From contig JAEEUY010000249.1 in NCBI GenBank assembly GCA_016290715.1, positions 1-29,673 of the forward strand: a stretch of DNA of 29,673 nucleotides, read 5' to 3'. The stretch comes from Bacteroidales bacterium (GTDB taxonomy: Bacteria > Bacteroidota > Bacteroidia > Bacteroidales > WCHB1-69). Below the pieces are notes generated by a model. The model was not told the origin of the DNA and ran no database searches. It was given only the letters and a program-made list of their open reading frames with translations. Numbering within the stretch: position 1 is the stretch's first letter; the number at the start of each line of letters is the position of its first letter. Both the position numbers and the translations under genes were made by a program. This document shows, piece after piece, positions 14,726 to 24,700 of the stretch.

Positions 14726-17335
14726 CTATTTCTTTTTTTTCGTCAATAGGTTTTGAATGTCATTGAGCTTGTTTAAAGCTTCTACAGGAGTTAGGGAATT
14801 GATGTCTAATCCTACGATTTGTTCTTTTATATCCAATAAAAGTGGGTCATCCAAAGCAATAAAACTAAGCTGGTAGCCACTCTCTTTCTTCTTGATTTTC
14901 GGGGCCTTTTTATCCTTATTCCCATGCTGGCTTTCCAATTGATGTAGTACATCTTCCGCACGATTTAGTACGGATGCTGGCATACCGGCCATTCGGGCAA
15001 CATGGATTCCAAAACTATGCTCACTTCCCCCCTTTTCTAACTTTCTTAGAAACAATATCTTATTATTTATTTCTTTGACGGTTACATGATAGTTTTTAAT
15101 GCGTTGGAATTGGCTTGCCATATTATTTAACTCGTGATAGTGAGTGGCAAATAGTACTTTGGCCCGATGAACGGGTTGCTCGTGGAGGTATTCTGCAATT
15201 GCCCAAGCAATGGATACGCCATCGTAAGTGCTTGTTCCTCTGCCAATTTCATCTAATAATACCAGACTTCGTTGGGAAATGTTATTCAAAATACTGGCCG
15301 TTTCATTCATCTCAACCATAAAAGTGGATTCGCCCGTGGAGATGTTATCACTAGCCCCTACACGCGTAAATATTTTGTCAATAATTCCTATGTGTGCACT
15401 TTGGGCAGGGACGAAACATCCCATTTGTGCCATTAACACTATGAGCGCCGTTTGTCGTAATAAGGCTGATTTCCCCGACATATTGGGCCCGGTAATGATG
15501 ATGATTTGCTGTTTCTCATTGTCTAAGTAGATATCATTGGCGATGTATGGTTCGCCAATCGGCAGTTGCCCCTCAATCACCGGATGTCTTCCTTGTTTAA
15601 TGTCGATGATGGTACTATCATCAATATTAGGCCGGACATAATTATTTGAAATAGATATACTTGCAAAGCATGAAAGCACATCTACTCGTGCGATAATCCG
15701 TGCGTTTTGCTGAATCATCTGAATGTAGTCCATGAGATCCAGCACCAGATGATTGTATAATTGTGTTTCAATGTTGATAATCTTTTCATCTGCTCCCAAA
15801 ATCTTGCTTTCCAACTCTTTAAGTTCCTCGGTAATGTAACGTTCACCATTGGTTAACGTTTGCTTCCGAATCCAGTCCGCAGGAACTTTATTTTTATGGG
15901 CATTTGTAACTTCCAAATAATATCCAAACACATTGTTGAATCCAATTTTCAGAGATGGGATGCCCGTTGCATTGGATTCCCTCTGCTGAATTTCGGCTAA
16001 TATATCACGACTGTTACGGGCTAAGGAGGTGAGTTCATCTAATTCAGCGTTAATTCCGCGATTAAATACCCTGCCTTTATTAAGTTGTACGGGAGCATCT
16101 TCACTGATTTCCTTTTCAATTCTCTCGCAAATGCTCAAGCACGGATTGAGTTGTTCTCCCATTTTTTGTAGGGATTTCTGTGCTTGTTTTTGGCATAGTT
16201 GTTGGAGCTTTTGAATAATTCTTAATGACTTGGCAAGTTGGAGCAATTCGCGCGGATTTACTTTTCCTGTAGCAATTTTAGACCCCATTCTTTCCAAATC
16301 ACCAATGCCTTTGGTGAGGTTGGCCATGTCATTTCGCAACCCGTTGTTTTCTATTAAAAATTGGACGACATCTAAACGCTCATCAATCAAAACTTTCTCT
16401 TTCAAAGGCATCAATACCCACTTTTTTAGTAGGCGGGCACCCATAGGGGAGAGAGTTTGGTCAAGAATGTCTAAAAGGGTAATCGCATTTTCGTTAGAAG
16501 AGTGCACCAATTCAAGATTGCGAACGGTAAAGCGATCTAACCAAACATACAATTCCTCTTCAATTCTATTTAATTTGTTGATATGTTGTGTCTTATGTTT
16601 CTGTGTTTCATTGAGGTAGTGGAGAGCGGCACCTGCGGCAATGATGCCATTAGGTAGGTTTTCCACTCCAAAGCCTTTTAAGGAATTGGTCTGAAAATGG
16701 TTGGTTAAGAGCGGTTCGGCATAATCTGAGGTGAAAACCCAATCATCAAAGGGGGTTAATAGGATTTTTTCTCCGAAATTTTCCCTGAAAGTTCCCATCA
16801 TATTGCGCTGAATAACCATCTCCGCTGGCTTGAAATTCTGCATCAGTTTGTCGATGTATTCCAAACCACCTTCAGCTAAATAAAACTCACCAGTGGAAAT
16901 GTCCACAAAGGCAATGCCACTTACTTTTTCTTGGAGATGAATGGCGCCTAAAAAGTTGTTTTCTTTTTGCTCCAATATTTTGTCGTTGATGGCAATACCG
17001 GGCGTAACCAACTCGGTGATGCCACGCTTGACGAGCGTTTTGGTGAGTTTGGGGTCTTCTAATTGTTCACAAATGGCTACCCGGTAACCCGCCCGTACCA
17101 ATTTGGGCAAATAAGTGTCAATCGCATGATGGGGGAAACCGGCCAAGTCCATGGAAGCGGCGGCGCCGTTGGAGCGTTTGGTCAGGACAATCCCCAATAC
17201 TTGGGAGGCTTTGATGGCATCTTCTCCAAAAGTTTCATAGAAGTCGCCTACCCGAAAAAGCATAATCGCATCAGGATATTGTGATTTGAATTGAAAATAT
17301 TGCTTCATAAGGGGGGTATCCGTCGGCTTCTTCAT
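14726..17335 (-). CDS. mutS: DNA mismatch repair protein MutS
   Basis: Recognises base mismatches and small loops and starts mismatch repair. The 869-aa product is full length. The N-terminal mismatch-binding motif is GDFYETF, with the stacking Phe and Glu at F32 and E34. The clamp and lever regions lie in the middle. The ATPase domain has Walker A GPNMSGKS at 616-623, Walker B DEIGRGTS from 695, and ATHYHEL. The reading frame extends to a TTG at 17356, but a -7 element covers that codon, so the ATG at 17335 is preferred. It is transcribed against the rest of the region. Confidence 0.96.
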   Translation of the reverse strand: MKKPTDTPLMKQYFQFKSQYPDAIMLFRVGDFYETFGEDAIKASQVLGIVLTKRSNGAAASMDLAGFPHHAIDTYLPKLVRAGYRVAICEQLEDPKLTKTLVKRGITELVTPGIAINDKILEQKENNFLGAIHLQEKVSGIAFVDISTGEFYLAEGGLEYIDKLMQNFKPAEMVIQRNMMGTFRENFGEKILLTPFDDWVFTSDYAEPLLTNHFQTNSLKGFGVENLPNGIIAAGAALHYLNETQKHKTQHINKLNRIEEELYVWLDRFTVRNLELVHSSNENAITLLDILDQTLSPMGARLLKKWVLMPLKEKVLIDERLDVVQFLIENNGLRNDMANLTKGIGDLERMGSKIATGKVNPRELLQLAKSLRIIQKLQQLCQKQAQKSLQKMGEQLNPCLSICERIEKEISEDAPVQLNKGRVFNRGINAELDELTSLARNSRDILAEIQQRESNATGIPSLKIGFNNVFGYYLEVTNAHKNKVPADWIRKQTLTNGERYITEELKELESKILGADEKIINIETQLYNHLVLDLMDYIQMIQQNARIIARVDVLSCFASISISNNYVRPNIDDSTIIDIKQGRHPVIEGQLPIGEPYIANDIYLDNEKQQIIIITGPNMSGKSALLRQTALIVLMAQMGCFVPAQSAHIGIIDKIFTRVGASDNISTGESTFMVEMNETASILNNISQRSLVLLDEIGRGTSTYDGVSIAWAIAEYLHEQPVHRAKVLFATHYHELNNMASQFQRIKNYHVTVKEINNKILFLRKLEKGGSEHSFGIHVARMAGMPASVLNRAEDVLHQLESQHGNKDKKAPKIKKKESGYQLSFIALDDPLLLDIKEQIVGLDINSLTPVEALNKLNDIQNLLTKKKK

Positions 17336-17353
17336 ATTGCTTGGTTTTGGAGG

Positions 17354-17361
17354 CAAAAATA
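17354..17361 (-). promoter_or_regulatory. -7 promoter element of mutS
   Basis: TATTTTTG on the minus strand matches TAnnTTTG, 18 bases before the ATG at 17335. It overlaps the alternative TTG start at 17356 and so decides the start. No clear -33 element. Confidence 0.55.
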
Positions 17362-17392
17362 CGCACTTTTTTTAAAAACGTTGCCACCATAG

Positions 17393-17424
17393 TTGGCTTA
17401 TTCTTAAAATTTGTTGTATGTTTG
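17393..17424 (+). promoter_or_regulatory. Promoter of the small membrane-anchored protein gene
   Basis: TTG at 17393-17395 and TATGTTTG at 17417-17424 are separated by 21 bases, a good match to the Bacteroidota -33/-7 arrangement. The predicted transcript starts near 17431, about 40 bases before the ATG at 17469. Confidence 0.6.
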
Positions 17425-17468
17425 CAATTTGTTTAATGGTTGGTTGTCGAATCTTAAAAGTATGAGCG

Positions 17469-17897
17469 ATGAAAGATATATTAATTACGCTTGCTATTGT
17501 AGTGGGTTATTTCATTCTTTTTGGTGCTAAAAAGAAGAAAAAAGCAACGCCCCCACCGAAAAAAAAATATGCCATGGAAAATGAAAGCCCTCAAAGGATG
17601 AATTCCGAAACAGAAGAGATGTTTTCCACAGAAGAGGAGGAATTTTTATCGCAAGAAACTAGCGATAGTTATGCGAATTTTTATCCTAAAAATGAGAAAT
17701 ATTTTACTTATGAAACAATAGCTGACGAAGAACAAGATTTTAACAAAAAATCAGAAAGTTTTTCTGATACTGGAGTTGAGGAAGAATCGCAAATTATTGA
17801 CAATGAACAAGAAAATAATTCCATTATTGATTTAAGCAAAGATGAATTAGTGAAGGGAGTTATTTATTCGGAAATCTTAAAACGCCCTTATAATTAA
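17469..17897 (+). CDS. Small membrane-anchored acidic protein with conserved C-terminal motif
   Basis: A 142-aa protein with no recognised function. Residues 4-19 form one transmembrane segment (ILITLAIVVGYFILFG), followed by a Lys/Pro-rich patch (KKKKKATPPPKKK) that would face the cytoplasm. A long, probably disordered stretch rich in Glu, Ser and Asp follows to about 120. The protein ends in LVKGVIYSEILKRPYN. That ending resembles a short C-terminal motif (IYSEILxRxY) I recall in Bacteroidales hypothetical proteins that otherwise vary, so the tail may be a docking peptide. It sits alone between mutS and the surface-protein triad, with its own promoter and a hairpin downstream. Confidence 0.7.
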   Translation: MKDILITLAIVVGYFILFGAKKKKKATPPPKKKYAMENESPQRMNSETEEMFSTEEEEFLSQETSDSYANFYPKNEKYFTYETIADEEQDFNKKSESFSDTGVEEESQIIDNEQENNSIIDLSKDELVKGVIYSEILKRPYN

Positions 17898-17928
17898 ATA
17901 GTTACAAATTTTTAAAAAAATCAGTAGA

Positions 17929-17977
17929 GGGTGTAAATTTGCACGAAAAAAATGTGTAATTTTACACCCTTATTTTG
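17929..17977 (+). terminator. Long hairpin, terminator or operator before the triad
   Basis: GGGTGTAAATTTGCAC (17929-17944) pairs with GTGTAATTTTACACCC (17954-17969) over 16 positions, with one mismatch and one wobble, around a 9-base A-rich loop. TTATTTTG follows. This can terminate the upstream small-protein transcript. Arm 1 also holds TAAATTTG (17934-17941), an exact -7 match, and arm 2 holds the near match TAATTTTA. The hairpin may therefore instead be a repressor-binding palindrome over the promoter of the TonB receptor gene. Confidence 0.5.
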
Positions 17978-18012
17978 TGTGAAATATATAATGTTTAATA
18001 AAATTAATTGAT

Positions 18013-21000
18013 ATGGTTAAAAAGTTACTCTTGACGCTAGGAATAATCGTCCTTTTAAGCAGTCTTGCGTTGGCTCAATCGGGAACAATTAAAGGTACCG
18101 TTACAGACCAATCGGGCGGAGCCTTGGAATTTGCTCAAGTTCTCTTGAAGAAGGAAGGCAATGTGGTCAATTATGCAATGACTGATGGCGATGGAAATTA
18201 CCAGATGCATGGCGTTTCTGCAGGTACGTATGACATCGAATTCGATGCATCTCTCATTACGTCTTGCGGGAAAAAAGGAACAAAGCAAGGTGTAAAATTG
18301 GAAAATGGCAAAACCATTTTTGAAAACTTCAGTATTAATTGTGGTGCACAAGATATTGATGAAATTACGATTGTTTGGAAAGAGCCTGTTTTTGATGCAG
18401 ATAACACGACCTCTTCAACAGTGTTGGATGTGGATGCAGTTAGAAAAACTCCTGGACGTTCAGTTACAGCAGCGTTGGCAAGTTCAGAAGGTGTTGTTTC
18501 TATCGATGGTTCAATGACTAGTGTTCGTGGCTCTCGTGCTGATGGTCAGCAAACGATGATTGATGGAATGGTTGTTCGTGGAACAGGTGGTGTTTCCATG
18601 GCCTCTATTGAGCAAGTGGAATTGATTCAAGGTGGTATCCCTGCTGAATATGGTGACGGTACTTCTTTTACCGTTATTACCACGAAAGGTATTTCCAAAA
18701 ACCTCCACGGTTCGGCCGAATTGATGGGTTCACTGGATGGATATAACAACTTCCTCGCGGCTTTCTCTTTAACTGGTCCGCTTTTGAAAGGAAAGAAAAG
18801 CACTGACCCCGCTCGTATCGGTTTTATGATTACCGCTGACGGCTCCTACAATAAAGACAGCCGTCCTTTGCAAGGCGGTTCATGGAAAGCAACGGACGAA
18901 GCCATCGACTATTTGATGAAGAACCCTATTCGCTACGATGAAATTAATTTCGGCGCAAATTATGCTACGGGCGAGTATATGACTTCTGAAAATTTCAAGA
19001 AACAAAGGGTTAAAGATCATGCATACGATTGGAACTACCTGCTTCAAGGGAAATTGGATTTCTTGTTAGGAAAATCTCACAATATTAATTTCTCTATTGG
19101 GGGGATGTATGAATTTACACGAGCCCGAAGCTGGTCTCAATCAAGCGCCCTTTATAATTCTGCTAATGGGGCACTTACTCAAAATACCACTTGGCGTGTA
19201 AATGCAAAATTTAATCATAGAATTACTCCGGATACAAGTTCCGTGTTTAGTAATATAATGTATAATATAAATGTAAACTTTACCAAAGTTAATCAATGGA
19301 CAAGAGATATCCATCATAAAGAGAACTTTTTCGACTATGGACACATAGGTTACTACAAAACGCATCGTGCAAGATCATTTTCAGATGGGAATGACACCAT
19401 TACAATGGGCAATATTACCTATCATAATATGCACATCTTTAATGGCTACTATGATTCTTTGGTCGAATTTAGTGCCACTCCTTTTGGTAGCAACGATGAA
19501 TCATTGATTTCTAATCCACAACTTCTTTACTATGTAACGAATTTCTTGGAGGAATTCCCAGTCAGCCGAATTTATGATTATTTTGGAACCATTCCTTACG
19601 ATAAAACTTTGTATGAGCAATTAGGTGCTATCTTAAATGGCCAAGGGGCATCCGCTCCTTATGGTATGTTCTCTGCTCCTGGTTCTGTTTATAATGGTTT
19701 TGAACGTACGGAAGAAACGCAAATCGGGGCCAGCGCAAGTTTATCACTGGCAGTGAAAAACCATGATATCAAATTAGGTTATATTTTTGAAAAACGTACC
19801 TCTCGTCATTTTGAAATCTCTCCTGTCGGTTTGTGGACCTTGATGAGAACGAGTGCCAATAGCCATATCAACGAATTGGATTTGGATCATCCTTATATTG
19901 TAGGTGTGGATACGATAATGTATGACTTGTTGAATAATGGCCATCAAACAAACTTCGACAGAAACTTACGTAAATCTTTAGGGTTAAATCCTGATGGTAC
20001 CGATTGGATTGACATCGACAACATGTCTCCTGATCAGTTCGATTTGAGCCTGTTCTCACCGGAAGAGTTATTCAACCAAGGTTCTTCTTACATTTCTTAC
20101 TATGGTTATGATTATACTGGTGCCAAGAGAAATCGTAAGAAAACAAATATTGATGATTTCTTTAACAAAAGAGACGAAAATGGCAATAAGACTTATGAAA
20201 TTGGTGCGTATGAACCTATTTATATGGCATTTTATATCCAAGATAAATTCTCTATCCAAACCTTGTTGTTTAACTTGGGTTTGCGTATCGACTATTTTGA
20301 TGCCAACCAAGCCGTATTAAAAGACCCTTATTTGTTTAGAGATGCTTTAACCGTTGGAGATGTTCGCGGTAAGTTCTTGGATGGTCAAAATAATGATGTG
20401 ATTCCTTCTAATGCATCCGATGACTGGGTTGTTTATGTAAATCAAATGGATAAAACATTAGATGCACAAAATTCAAGCATCGTCGCTTTCCGTGATGGTC
20501 ATACTTGGTACGATGCAAGAGGTGCTATCGTTACCGACCCGACCACCGTATTGGGTGCTACCGGCGGTCCTATCTTGAGAAATGCTATTGACTCCAATGC
20601 CATTTCTAAAGTTAGTTCAGATGCCTTTGAAGATTATAAGCCTACTCCGAAATTCATGCCTCGTCTCTCTTTCTCTTTCCCTGTATCTAACAAATCTCTT
20701 TTCTATGCACACTACAATATTATTACCTCTCGTCCTACGGCCTTGCGTTTGAATCCTATCAGTTATTTGTGGATTGAAAAATATGGTCCTGCGGCCGCTT
20801 CTGTTAATAATCCTAATTTGAAACCACAACAAAGTATTGATTACGAAATTGGTTTCCGTCAAGCCATTGGTGAAAATTCAGCAATTAGTTTGGCTGCTTA
20901 CTATTCGGAAAAACGTAATCAAATTCAAGCTTATCGTTATACGGGTGCATATCCTACCACTTATTACTCATTTGACAATATCGACTTTGGTACGGTTCAA

Positions 21001-21741
21001 GGTTTTACTTTGAGCTATGACTTGCGTCGTACGAAAAATGTTACCCTGCGTGCAAGCTATACGTTACAATTTGCTAAAGGTACCGGTTCATCCGAAACTT
21101 CTGGCAAGGCTATTATCCAATCAGGCCAACCTAACTTGAGAACGCTGACAAACTTGAGTTTCGACCAAAGACACAGATTGAGTGCCAATATTGATTATCG
21201 CTTCGGCGCAGGTGTTGATTATGACGGTCCTACGGTTAAGAAAGAAAAGAATGGTAAATTGAAAGAAACCAGAATTTTCGAAAATATGGGCATCAATATC
21301 AATTTCTCTGCCGGTTCAGGTCTCCCTTATAGCCGTTCAAGCAAACCTTATTCTGCTCTTGGTATGGGTGGCAAATCGCAACTTTCCGGTACAATCAATG
21401 GTTCCAATATGCCATGGATTTACCAATGCGATATCAGATTGGACAAAACTTTCCTGCTTAACTTGAAAAAGAATGAAGAAGGTGATGTAACGAAAAAAGG
21501 TTATCTGAATGTTTATTTGGAAGTGATGAATATCTTCAACTTCAAAAACGTGATTTACGTTTATGAATATACTGGAAATCCTGATGATGATGGCTACTTA
21601 ACCGCATCAGAATATCAACAACAAATCAATTCTCAAGTGAGTGTTGCATCTTATACTGACTATTATAGAATGTTAATACGTGATCCGTATAATTACACTA
21701 TGCCAACTCGTGTTCGCTTAGGTGTTTCATTTTCATTTTAA
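18013..21741 (+). CDS. TonB-dependent receptor-like outer-membrane barrel with CarboxypepD_reg domain
   Basis: A 1242-aa outer-membrane protein. It has a signal peptide (1-22, ending LALAQ), a carboxypeptidase-regulatory-like beta-sandwich at about 24-115 (GTIKGTVTDQSGGALEFAQV), a possible TonB-box-like IDEITIVW near 116-123, and a plug domain at about 130-235 with SVRGSRADGQQTMIDGM near 170 and ASIEQVELIQGGIPAEYGDG. A large barrel then runs to the last strand, RVRLGVSFSF, ending in Phe. No SusD-like lipoprotein gene follows, so it is not a standard SusC/SusD glycan importer. It is followed after 11 bases by the giant secreted protein and then a PorV-like gene. The substrate is unknown; a scaffold or export-partner role instead of import is possible. 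Confidence 0.85.
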   Translation: MVKKLLLTLGIIVLLSSLALAQSGTIKGTVTDQSGGALEFAQVLLKKEGNVVNYAMTDGDGNYQMHGVSAGTYDIEFDASLITSCGKKGTKQGVKLENGKTIFENFSINCGAQDIDEITIVWKEPVFDADNTTSSTVLDVDAVRKTPGRSVTAALASSEGVVSIDGSMTSVRGSRADGQQTMIDGMVVRGTGGVSMASIEQVELIQGGIPAEYGDGTSFTVITTKGISKNLHGSAELMGSLDGYNNFLAAFSLTGPLLKGKKSTDPARIGFMITADGSYNKDSRPLQGGSWKATDEAIDYLMKNPIRYDEINFGANYATGEYMTSENFKKQRVKDHAYDWNYLLQGKLDFLLGKSHNINFSIGGMYEFTRARSWSQSSALYNSANGALTQNTTWRVNAKFNHRITPDTSSVFSNIMYNINVNFTKVNQWTRDIHHKENFFDYGHIGYYKTHRARSFSDGNDTITMGNITYHNMHIFNGYYDSLVEFSATPFGSNDESLISNPQLLYYVTNFLEEFPVSRIYDYFGTIPYDKTLYEQLGAILNGQGASAPYGMFSAPGSVYNGFERTEETQIGASASLSLAVKNHDIKLGYIFEKRTSRHFEISPVGLWTLMRTSANSHINELDLDHPYIVGVDTIMYDLLNNGHQTNFDRNLRKSLGLNPDGTDWIDIDNMSPDQFDLSLFSPEELFNQGSSYISYYGYDYTGAKRNRKKTNIDDFFNKRDENGNKTYEIGAYEPIYMAFYIQDKFSIQTLLFNLGLRIDYFDANQAVLKDPYLFRDALTVGDVRGKFLDGQNNDVIPSNASDDWVVYVNQMDKTLDAQNSSIVAFRDGHTWYDARGAIVTDPTTVLGATGGPILRNAIDSNAISKVSSDAFEDYKPTPKFMPRLSFSFPVSNKSLFYAHYNIITSRPTALRLNPISYLWIEKYGPAAASVNNPNLKPQQSIDYEIGFRQAIGENSAISLAAYYSEKRNQIQAYRYTGAYPTTYYSFDNIDFGTVQGFTLSYDLRRTKNVTLRASYTLQFAKGTGSSETSGKAIIQSGQPNLRTLTNLSFDQRHRLSANIDYRFGAGVDYDGPTVKKEKNGKLKETRIFENMGININFSAGSGLPYSRSSKPYSALGMGGKSQLSGTINGSNMPWIYQCDIRLDKTFLLNLKKNEEGDVTKKGYLNVYLEVMNIFNFKNVIYVYEYTGNPDDDGYLTASEYQQQINSQVSVASYTDYYRMLIRDPYNYTMPTRVRLGVSFSF

Positions 21742-21752
21742 TTAATTGTTGC

Positions 21753-24700
21753 ATGAAAAATATAATAAATATGAAGAATATAAATAAGATTTTAATTTTT
21801 GCAGCATTGCTGATGATTACCAGTGCGTTACACGCTGAAAAGTTTAAAGGTGTAATGTCTGTTCCACGAAGCGAAACACCGCGCGCTGGTTCTACGTGTT
21901 TACCCGCGACTAACTCGAATGAGTTAACAATCAACAATGTAAGAGCGTATATTGAAACCAACGGTACGATGTGGTTCCATGAAATCGCTCAATATGAAGT
22001 GCCCGTCGGGTCAGGTAAAACTTCTATGTTCGCTGCTGCCTTGTGGATCGGTGGTATGGATGTAAATAACCAGTTGAAATTGGCTGCCGTTCGTTTCCGC
22101 CAAAGAGGTGATGACTTCTGGACAGGCCCTCTTACTGTTAATGGTGCTGCAGTTTCTCAAGATGTTTGTCGAGCATACGATAAACATTTCAAAATAACCA
22201 GAGAAGAGGTGGAAAATCATATTAATAATTGGCAGAATAGTGATTATGCAATGCCGAACAGCATTCGCGATTGGCCTGCCCATGGAGATGTCGCTTTGGG
22301 CCAATCCAAGTATTTGGCTCCATTCTTCGATTATGATGAAGATGGTGTTTATAACCCTGCTGCCGGTGATTACCCATATTACGATTTGGCCAACGACCTT
22401 TGTCCGTGGACTTCTGCCAACAGAGCCCTCGCAGCCGCTGGACAACTACCGAAAACTCCTGAAGAAAGAGAAGGTATCTCTTCGGGTATGGTTTATGCCG
22501 ACCACGTGCTGAAAGGTGATGCTACTCTTTATTGGATTTTCAATGATAAAGGAGCTTCGCACACTGAATCAAATGGTGCCCCTATTGGTCTGGAAATTAG
22601 AGCTCAAGCTTTTGGCTTCGCTACCAATGATGACTTGAATAATATGACTTTCTACTCCTACGAAATCATTAACCGTTCAACTTATGACTTGACCAACACC
22701 TATTTCTCACAATGGGTTGACCCGGATTTGGGTTATGCAGATGATGACTATGTGGGTTGCGATGTGGAACGTGGTTTGGGATATTGCTATAATGGAACCA
22801 ATGTCGATGGTCAAGGTTTGGTTCAACACTATGGAAGCCAGCCCCCTGCGGTTGGTGTCGATTTCTTCCAAGGTCCATACTTGGATCCCGATGGATATGA
22901 TAACCCATCGTTTAAAGGAGATGGTAAGTTCGGTCCTACGATGAATGGTTCCTGTGATATTGTAGGCAATGATGGTACTTTAGGCGCTTTTTCTTGGTAT
23001 CCGGATCCTGAAAATTATCCTGATTCTATGATTGTTGACTCTTTGGTTATGATTAGAGCGGAAGCAATCAATGGTGTGAATTTCGGTGATGGTATTAAGG
23101 ATAATGAACGTTTCGGAATGAGAAGATTCGTTTACCATAATAACGATAATTCTACCGTAGGTGACCCTTCCGTTGCTTATGAATATTATAATATGTTGCG
23201 CGGAATCTGGAAAGATAATTTAAAAATGAAATATGGTGCTAATGCACACCCGGTTAATGGCGCAGATGGTCCTCCTTGCGACTTTATGTTCCCTGGTCTG
23301 ACCGACCCTTGTAATTGGGGTACGTTGGGTGAGGATCCAAACGTTACTAAATATGGTCCTGATGGCTGGACTGAAAAAGCGGTGGGGAACGCACCGGCCG
23401 ACCGTCGTTTTATGCAATCTGCTGGTCCTTTTACTTTGAAAGCAGGGGCTGTCAATTATATTACCGTGGGTATTCCATGGGCACGTGCTACCAGCGGTGG
23501 AGCAATGGAGTCTGTAAATGCATTGAAAATTGCTGACGACCGTTGTCAAGCTTTGTTTGAAAACTGTTTCAAAGTTCTGGATGGTCCAGATGCTCCAGAT
23601 GTTACCATTGAAGAGATGGAAAATCAGTTGATTCTTTATTTGACCAATGCTCGTGGTAGTAACAACTATACTACCTTTAATGAAGATTATGAAGAAGAAG
23701 ATGCCTCTATTCCTGAATCCCGCGTCGATGAAGAATACGTTTATGTATCGGATACGGTTCAAATAGATGGTCGCGATACTGTTATTACGCATCAAGCTTT
23801 TGAATATGACTCTGTACATGCTACCATTGATGGTCGCGATACTATCATTCTTCATGCGAACCCAATCACTCAACAAGTTACTACCGTATATGATAGAAAA
23901 TATCGTTTTGAAGGTTATATGATTTACCAATGTGCAAACGAAACGGTTAGTGTAACAGATATTGGTGATTTGGATAAGATCAGATTGATTGCCCAATGCG
24001 ATATCGAAAACTACCGTGAAAATGGTACTCCTATCGGTCAGTTGGTGAATTGGATTTATGATGATGCTTTAGGTACTTCTGTAGCTACCGAAATGGTTAG
24101 AGGAGAAAATACTGGTATTAAACACTCTTTCCTCATTACCGATGATGCTTTCGCAACCACTTCCACGAAGTTGATCAATCATAAGAAATACTTCTTCTTA
24201 GTATTGGCTTACGCTTATAATGAATACAAACCATTCACCTTGGATGATGAAACAGGTGCCGGACTTTTGGGACAAAAGACTACTTTCTTGGCTGGCCGTA
24301 GAAATATCGGTGATAAAAACAATGGCTACAAACCGTATGTGGGCATTCCTCATGATCCTACTCCGGAATCGGGAGGTACCGTTATGAATTCGGTATATGG
24401 TACACAGCCAATGATTACCCGTATTGAAGGCCAAGGAAACGGCGGTTTCTTCTTGGATATGACGGATGAATGCCGTGACCAAATTATGGATCCTGCCAAC
24501 AACGGCAAAATAGATAGAATCACTTACAAAAATAATTATGGTCCATTGAACATAAAAGTGGTGAACCCATTAAAAGTTCAACCGAAAGATTTTATTGTGA
24601 AATTCTTAGAAACAGCTGATGATGTTACAGATAACACCACATGGGTTTTGCAAGTGCTGGATGATAATGGCAATGTGGAAGATTCAATCTTCTCCGAAGC

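Noticed and set aside
17336..17356. TTG start for mutS adding seven residues (MPPKPSN)
   Set aside because: The codon sits inside a -7 promoter element, so it would not be transcribed.
22011..22445. A 144-codon minus-strand open frame in the same gene
   Set aside because: Antisense shadow of the giant protein gene with no promoter or recognisable motif.
23220..23996. A 258-codon open frame on the minus strand inside the giant protein gene
   Set aside because: It lies fully antisense to a long coding gene with strong codon bias, has no signal or domain, and its composition (many Ile, Thr, Asn, Arg) is what the mirror of the sense codons gives.
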